Positions 31,046 through 34,550 of a DNA stretch of 34,550 nt are shown piece by piece. The notes beneath the pieces were generated by a model, which did not search any database, was not told the origin of the DNA, and saw only the letters and a list, made by a program, of their open reading frames with translations. The stretch is taken from assembly GCA_016190155.1 (NCBI GenBank), contig JACPRB010000278.1:1-34550 (forward strand), read 5' to 3'. The DNA comes from Planctomycetota bacterium (GTDB lineage: Bacteria; Planctomycetota; MHYJ01; JACPRB01). Position numbers and translations under genes: made by a program. Within the stretch, counting starts at the first letter, position 1. Each line of letters opens with the position of its first letter.

Positions 31046-31438
31046 ATGAAGACGTTCGCTTTCTCGGCAGGCCTCGCGGCGCTCATGACCGTTGCGTGCA
31101 GTCTGGCGGCCCCATCGGCGGACGGCCGGGCGGCCGGGGTGCGAGACGAGTCCGACGTGCTCCTCGCCGGCAACGCCGGCACGGATCAGGATCGCCACGA
31201 TTGCCTCTGGGTTCTGGAGCGCGCCGTCGGCAAGGACGGCGCGCCTTCCCGACACCTGGCGCTCTACCGCATCGTCCGTTCCGGTAACGGCTACGAGCTG
31301 AAGCTCGAGGATGCGCGGCAGATCGATTGGGATCTGCGCATCGCGCAATTGTCTCAGGCGCAGCCGACCGTTCGGGAGGTCAAGAAGCAGGCGGAGGAGG
31401 CGGAGCCAAAGGAACGCCAGCCGGTCAAACCGAAATGA
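31046..31438 (+). CDS. Exported protein, paralogue of the next gene
   Basis: A 130-residue protein with a signal peptide (MKTFAFSAGLAALMTVACSLA). The cysteine at 18 is only a poor lipobox match. The core CLWVLERAV, LALYRIVRSG, LKLEDARQIDWDLRIAQL and VKKQAEE lines up segment by segment with the protein at 31569, so the two are tandem paralogues. The ending is Glu/Lys/Pro-rich. TCGGAGGAAGAACG before the ATG is a strong ribosome site. No known family recognised. Confidence 0.7.
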   Translation: MKTFAFSAGLAALMTVACSLAAPSADGRAAGVRDESDVLLAGNAGTDQDRHDCLWVLERAVGKDGAPSRHLALYRIVRSGNGYELKLEDARQIDWDLRIAQLSQAQPTVREVKKQAEEAEPKERQPVKPK

Positions 31439-31501
31439 TGCAGGGATCCCCGGCCACCCTTCGTCTACATACGAGTAGGCGCCCGTTCGCCACGAATGTG
31501 C

Positions 31502-31531
31502 TTGACACCATTCAATCGAGGGGTGTGTAAT
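31502..31531 (+). promoter_or_regulatory. Sigma-70-like promoter of the 31569 gene
   Basis: A consensus TTGACA (31502-31507) and TGTAAT (31526-31531) are 18 bases apart, about 30 bases before the predicted start codon's ribosome site. Confidence 0.65.
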
Positions 31532-31568
31532 TCAGCGAGGGAGCGGGAAACACTGCGAGGAGATGCGG

Positions 31569-32024
31569 ATGCAGCATAAGTGGGCCTACTTCTCGATGGG
31601 AATCATGTCGGGCATCATCCTGATGCTCGTTTTCGCGTTGCTCATGCAGCATCGCGAGAACGTCGCCTGGGCCCGGCAAGACGCGGGAACGGATAAACAA
31701 GGTCATCCCCTCCTCATGGCGACCGGCGGATCGCAGGCCAACATCAATGACATCGTCTGGGTGCTGCACGAACACGATCCCATCGAGGCGCTCCGGCTGG
31801 AAGGAACGGACGAAGGCACCTCCGTTCAAAAGCTCCGCAAGCAGAGCCGGCTGTCGCTGCTGATGTATCGCTGCGAAAACCAGGCGAAGTCGATGAAGCT
31901 CATCGCGGCACGCGACATCGGCTACGATGAAGAGATGATCGATTACATGACCGAAAAGCCCCGGGTTTCGGAAGTCATCAGCGAGCTCAGGAAACAGGCC
32001 GACAAGGGCAAGAAACACGATTAG
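31569..32024 (+). CDS. Membrane-anchored protein, paralogue of the previous gene
   Basis: A 151-residue protein with an N-terminal membrane anchor (MGIMSGIILMLVFALLM). The exported part repeats the order seen in the 31046 product: DIVWVLHEHD, LSLLMYRCENQ, MKLIAARDIGYDEEMIDYM and VISELRKQ. The ATG at 31569 is best spaced from GAGGAG; an ATG two codons upstream overlaps that site. It has its own promoter and is followed after 20 bases by the HTH-membrane gene, so those two are probably co-transcribed. The shared core looks like a small alpha/beta domain of unknown function. Confidence 0.7.
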   Translation: MQHKWAYFSMGIMSGIILMLVFALLMQHRENVAWARQDAGTDKQGHPLLMATGGSQANINDIVWVLHEHDPIEALRLEGTDEGTSVQKLRKQSRLSLLMYRCENQAKSMKLIAARDIGYDEEMIDYMTEKPRVSEVISELRKQADKGKKHD

Positions 32025-32044
32025 CCGCCCGCGGAGGTAATGAC

Positions 32045-32941
32045 ATGGTCGACTATTTCTCCTTCGAAGACGTGATGAAGGAGCTGGCCCTCTCCGAAGA
32101 AGACCTCAAGCGCATGGTCTCCGAGGGCGAGCTTCGCGCCTTCCGCGACGAGAACAAGATGAAGTTCAAGAAGGAAGACGTCGACAACCTCAAGAAGGCG
32201 CGCGTCACGGAGCCGACGATCATCCTGCCGTCCACCCCGGGCAGCCAGCAGGACGAGACCGTCCTGGATCTGGACATCAGCCGCGAGACCGCGCAACTCA
32301 ACGCCGAGACCTCCGAGGCCAAGCCCGTCAAGGCGGAGCCTCCCGCCGCGAAAGCCCCGCCCGATGCGGCCGAGACGGACACCGACGACCTCCTGGTACA
32401 GCCCGTCGGGGAAGACAAACCCGTCGCCGAGATCGAGGAGACCTTCGTCGAGGAGGAAAGCGATACCGGTCTGACGACGGAGCCGCTGCGCCTGGCCGAC
32501 GAAGTCGAAACGGCGGAGACCGTCGAGAGCGACGTCGTCACCGAGGAGGTCGTGGAATCCGCCCCCGCGCGCAAGCGGCGGACCGGCCGCCGAACCGGCT
32601 CGCTGCCCCTGGCCGCGGAAGAGGAAATCGAGCGCCGCCGCACCCACCCCGTCTGGACGGCCCTGACCATCGCGGCCCTCGTGTTGGCCGTCTACGGCGG
32701 GTTCTTCTCTTACGACCTGATGATGATCGAGAACGGCCGGCAGGATCAGCCCTCGGGATTGACCGCCGGGCTGGGCCGGTGGACGCTCGATCAATTCTGG
32801 GGCGATTCGAACTGGCGGCGCTTCCACGAGCAAGAGTTCCCCGGAGGAGTTCCGACCTCCGATTCCGCCTCGGACGCGTCCTGGTACACGGGCCCTTCGT
32901 TCGATAAGCCGGATCGGCCGGCGTCCGCGGATCGGCCGTAG
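32045..32941 (+). CDS. MerR/excisionase-type HTH protein with C-terminal membrane helix
   Basis: A 298-residue protein. Residues 1-52 (FEDVMKELALSEEDLKRMVS through FKKEDVDNLKK) have the winged-helix pattern of excisionase/MerR-like domains. Residues 60-175 are acidic and low in complexity (EEVVES, EIEETFVEEE), followed by a basic RKRRTGRRTG and one membrane helix at 203-222. The last 75 residues are exported and rich in Trp, Ser and Asp. In this arrangement the HTH would sit in the cytoplasm and be tied to the membrane. The ribosome site is GGAGGTAATG. The DNA-binding role is inferred from fold pattern only. Confidence 0.75.
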   Translation: MVDYFSFEDVMKELALSEEDLKRMVSEGELRAFRDENKMKFKKEDVDNLKKARVTEPTIILPSTPGSQQDETVLDLDISRETAQLNAETSEAKPVKAEPPAAKAPPDAAETDTDDLLVQPVGEDKPVAEIEETFVEEESDTGLTTEPLRLADEVETAETVESDVVTEEVVESAPARKRRTGRRTGSLPLAAEEEIERRRTHPVWTALTIAALVLAVYGGFFSYDLMMIENGRQDQPSGLTAGLGRWTLDQFWGDSNWRRFHEQEFPGGVPTSDSASDASWYTGPSFDKPDRPASADRP

Positions 32942-33036
32942 TTTCCGTCCACGCTTTGCCGCCCGGCGGAAGACGCCGCGAAGGGAAGGTCCTCCGTAGC
33001 GACCAGGCTTTTCGCCATCTACCGACACGATCCCCC

Positions 33037-33065
33037 TTGACAAATCATATTTTACGGTTTATAAA
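33037..33065 (+). promoter_or_regulatory. Strong sigma-70-like promoter of the OmpA-like gene
   Basis: A consensus TTGACA (33037-33042) and TATAAA (33060-33065) are exactly 17 bases apart in an AT-rich stretch, with the ATG 30 bases further on. This is the best promoter match in the window and suggests high expression. Confidence 0.85.
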
Positions 33066-33094
33066 TTACGGGTCACTTAGAGAGGGGGAAACGC

Positions 33095-33772
33095 ATGTTC
33101 GCCAGACTCGCGCTCGTCTCCTGCGCCGCCTTGGTCGCCGTCGGCTGCAGAAGCACGTACATCCATAAGTCCATCTATGACCGCGACCTCGCCGCCATGA
33201 AGGATTACGCCTCCGGCCTCGAGCGGCGCAACACGGACCTGGAGGCCAAGGCCCGCGCCCTGGAGAACCTCCAGGACATATCCTTGATCAGCCGCACCCA
33301 GGACGAGCTCTACGAGCAGATCGCCGAAAGCCTCAAGTCCGCCCTGGACGGCCTCCGGCAGGACGGCGAGACCGCGATGTCCTACGATGCGCGCCGCGGC
33401 GTCTGGACCGCCGGCACGGATCTGCTCTTCGATTCCGGCCGCTGGACGGTCTCCCCGACAGGCCTGGAGATCCTCAAGAAGTTCGCGGAGGCCCATCGCG
33501 GCAAGAACCTGCACTTCCGCATCGTCGGCCATACCGACCGCGCGCCCATCGTCAAGGAGAAAACCAAACGGGAGCTCGAAACGGATACGAACATGGAGCT
33601 CTCCGCCCGCCGCGCCATCGCCGTCATGGGCGCGTTGAAAGGCTTCGGCATGAGCGAAAGCCAATTCCTCGAGTGCGTCGGCATGGGCAACACGCAACCC
33701 GTGGCGCCCAACGATCGCAATGCCTCCAACATGAAAAAGAACCGGCGTGTCGAGCTCTTCGTCCTGAAGTAG
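33095..33772 (+). CDS. OmpA-family lipoprotein (Pal/OmpA-like)
   Basis: A 225-residue lipoprotein. The signal peptide ends in a lipobox LVAVGC with Cys18. Residues 25-90 form a coiled coil (DLAAMKDYASGLERRNTDLE). The OmpA-like peptidoglycan-binding domain covers about 105-225: FDSGRWTVSPTGLEIL, FRIVGHTDR, SARRAIAVMGAL and the final NRRVELFVLK. It should link the outer membrane to the peptidoglycan, implying a diderm envelope. The ribosome site GAGGGGG and a very strong promoter precede it, and a clear terminator follows. Confidence 0.9.
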   Translation: MFARLALVSCAALVAVGCRSTYIHKSIYDRDLAAMKDYASGLERRNTDLEAKARALENLQDISLISRTQDELYEQIAESLKSALDGLRQDGETAMSYDARRGVWTAGTDLLFDSGRWTVSPTGLEILKKFAEAHRGKNLHFRIVGHTDRAPIVKEKTKRELETDTNMELSARRAIAVMGALKGFGMSESQFLECVGMGNTQPVAPNDRNASNMKKNRRVELFVLK

Positions 33773-33792
33773 CCTCCTGTACGCCTGTACCC

Positions 33793-33835
33793 GGAGCCGC
33801 GCGCGTCGAGAGACCCGCGCGGCTCCGTTTCTTTT
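33793..33835 (+). terminator. Rho-independent terminator after the OmpA-like gene
   Basis: GGAGCCGCGCG (33793-33803) pairs perfectly with CGCGCGGCTCC (33816-33826) around a 12-base loop, followed by GTTTCTTTT. Confidence 0.88.
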
Positions 33836-33837
33836 GG

Positions 33838-33843
33838 TACACT
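33838..33843 (+). promoter_or_regulatory. -10 element of the AMMECR1 gene (leaderless type)
   Basis: TACACT, with TGG just upstream as a partial extended -10, directly follows the terminator T-run. It ends 9 bases before the ATG at 33853. Confidence 0.55.
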
Positions 33844-33852
33844 ATTCCCCGG

Positions 33853-34392
33853 ATGCGCCACGACGAACGCGCCACGCTCCTCGAGATCGCCCGCGCCGCC
33901 GTCACGGCCTGCGTGTGCGGACAGCCTCCTCCCCCGGTCGACGGACTGCCGCTCGGCCTCCTGAACAAGGGCGCGGCGTTCGTCACCCTGCGCTGCGACG
34001 GAGAACTCCGCGGGTGCGTCGGCCACATCGAAGCGCGCCAACCCCTGTGGAGAAGCGTCCAGGAAATGGCGATGGCCGCCGCCGAACGGGACACGCGCTT
34101 CACCCCCGTCGGCGCCGAGGAGTTGCCGCGCCTCTCCATCGATATCAGCGTCCTGTCGCCCATGCGCCGCGCGCAGCCCGATGAAGTCCAGATCGGGACC
34201 CACGGACTGTACCTTCGCCTGAGAGGCGCGTCGGGATTGCTGCTCCCGCAAGTCGCCGTTGAATGGGGCTGGGACCGCTCCGAGTTCCTCCACCAGGTTT
34301 GCCGCAAGGCCGGTTTGGCCGGCGACGCCTACCTCGATCCGGCCGCGGAACTCTATACCTTCACCGCCGAATTGGTTCACACCTCTCCCTGA
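33853..34392 (+). CDS. AMMECR1 family protein
   Basis: A 179-residue member of the conserved AMMECR1 family, present in all domains of life with an unsettled function. The signature LRGCVGHIEARQPLWRSV is at about 52-70, followed by AAAERDTRFTPV and the LSIDISVLSP strand. TYLDP-like ADAYLDPAAELYTF near the C-terminus is also typical. In some bacteria and archaea AMMECR1 is fused or adjacent to a Memo-like protein; none is seen here before the window ends. No Shine-Dalgarno sequence is present, and TACACT stands 9 bases before the ATG. Confidence 0.88.
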   Translation: MRHDERATLLEIARAAVTACVCGQPPPPVDGLPLGLLNKGAAFVTLRCDGELRGCVGHIEARQPLWRSVQEMAMAAAERDTRFTPVGAEELPRLSIDISVLSPMRRAQPDEVQIGTHGLYLRLRGASGLLLPQVAVEWGWDRSEFLHQVCRKAGLAGDAYLDPAAELYTFTAELVHTSP

Positions 34393-34467
34393 CACGCCCG
34401 GGGCGCAGATTGTACCGTTGACAGTAGGTTCCACGAAGTGCCTTTGGTGCGCACGAATGACGAAGTA

Positions 34468-34550
34468 GCCGCAGGCCGCTGAGATCGCGAAGAAGAACGC
34501 TGAGAATTCTTCAAGAAAACGGCTCTGCGTTCTCTCCGTACCCTCTGCGC
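34468..34550. repeat. Inverted CGCAGnnCGCTGAG / CTCTGCG repeat, cut by the window end
   Basis: GCCGCAGGCCGCTGAG and AACGCTGAGAA are answered downstream by CTCTGCGTTCTCTCCGTA and CCTCTGCG, so the element can form a long imperfect hairpin. It has the same base units as 24195-24270 and 29792-29812. The 75 bases before it (34393-34467) hold an isolated TTGACA at 34424 but no gene I can support. Confidence 0.55.

Noticed and set aside
1-34550. tRNA, rRNA, transposase or phage genes.
   Set aside because: None was seen by eye; no tRNA TPsiC-arm pattern with a matching acceptor stem and no transposase motif was found. A dedicated scan was not possible.

Overview
This is GC-rich, gene-dense DNA with about 33 protein genes on both strands and no RNA genes or transposases that I could see. 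Several features fit a member of the Planctomycetota or a close relative. These are a Ser/Thr kinase with C-terminal repeats beside its own ECF sigma factor, a second sigma factor fused to a large exported region, a DUF1570-type metalloprotease, a zinc-ribbon membrane protein and an exported aspartyl protease with a PDZ domain. The assignment rests on gene content only.

Layout. 1-2570: K+ uptake regulator, DUF1328 membrane peptide, MazG-like pyrophosphohydrolase and a membrane-anchored unknown. 2737-6098: receptor-like kinase plus ECF sigma factor. 6108-8384 (minus strand): alpha/beta hydrolase, moaE, moaD, and a secreted protein made of charged heptads. 8497-11643: a receiver fused to the tail of a histidine kinase, a small membrane protein, glnA behind a leader terminator, and the deleted remnant of a second glnA. 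11673-19912: Uma2 nuclease, membrane-tethered sigma factor, sugar epimerase, processive glycosyltransferase, AlkZ-related protein, a divergent FolD and a small membrane protein. 20035-23634: an Hsp20-centred cluster, described below. 23689-34550: response regulator, exported proteases, zinc-ribbon membrane protein, prfB with its programmed frameshift, a pair of paralogous exported proteins, an HTH-membrane protein, an OmpA-like lipoprotein and AMMECR1.

The best candidate for an undescribed system is the plus-strand cluster at 20202-23634. It encodes a small heat-shock protein, three small proteins, a proline-rich protein with four [VI]DPR motifs, and a single-domain ClpB-like ATPase that has lost most residues needed for ATP hydrolysis and substrate threading. 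The Hsp20 and two of the small proteins begin with the same amphipathic helix, which suggests a common docking partner or assembly. The Hsp20 start region can fold so that its ribosome-binding site is hidden, as in an RNA thermometer. Hsp20 and ClpB cooperate in protein disaggregation elsewhere, so I infer a protein-quality-control or assembly function; this is not shown.

Two themes run across the window. First, nine or so genes have a TANNNT -10 element 6-10 bases before the start codon and no Shine-Dalgarno sequence, which points to common leaderless transcription. Second, four loci look damaged or rearranged: an internal deletion in glnA, the receiver/kinase fusion, and apparent single frameshifts in two adjacent genes of the Hsp20 cluster. 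These may be real decay or recoding, or consensus errors in an assembly; the sequence alone cannot separate these.
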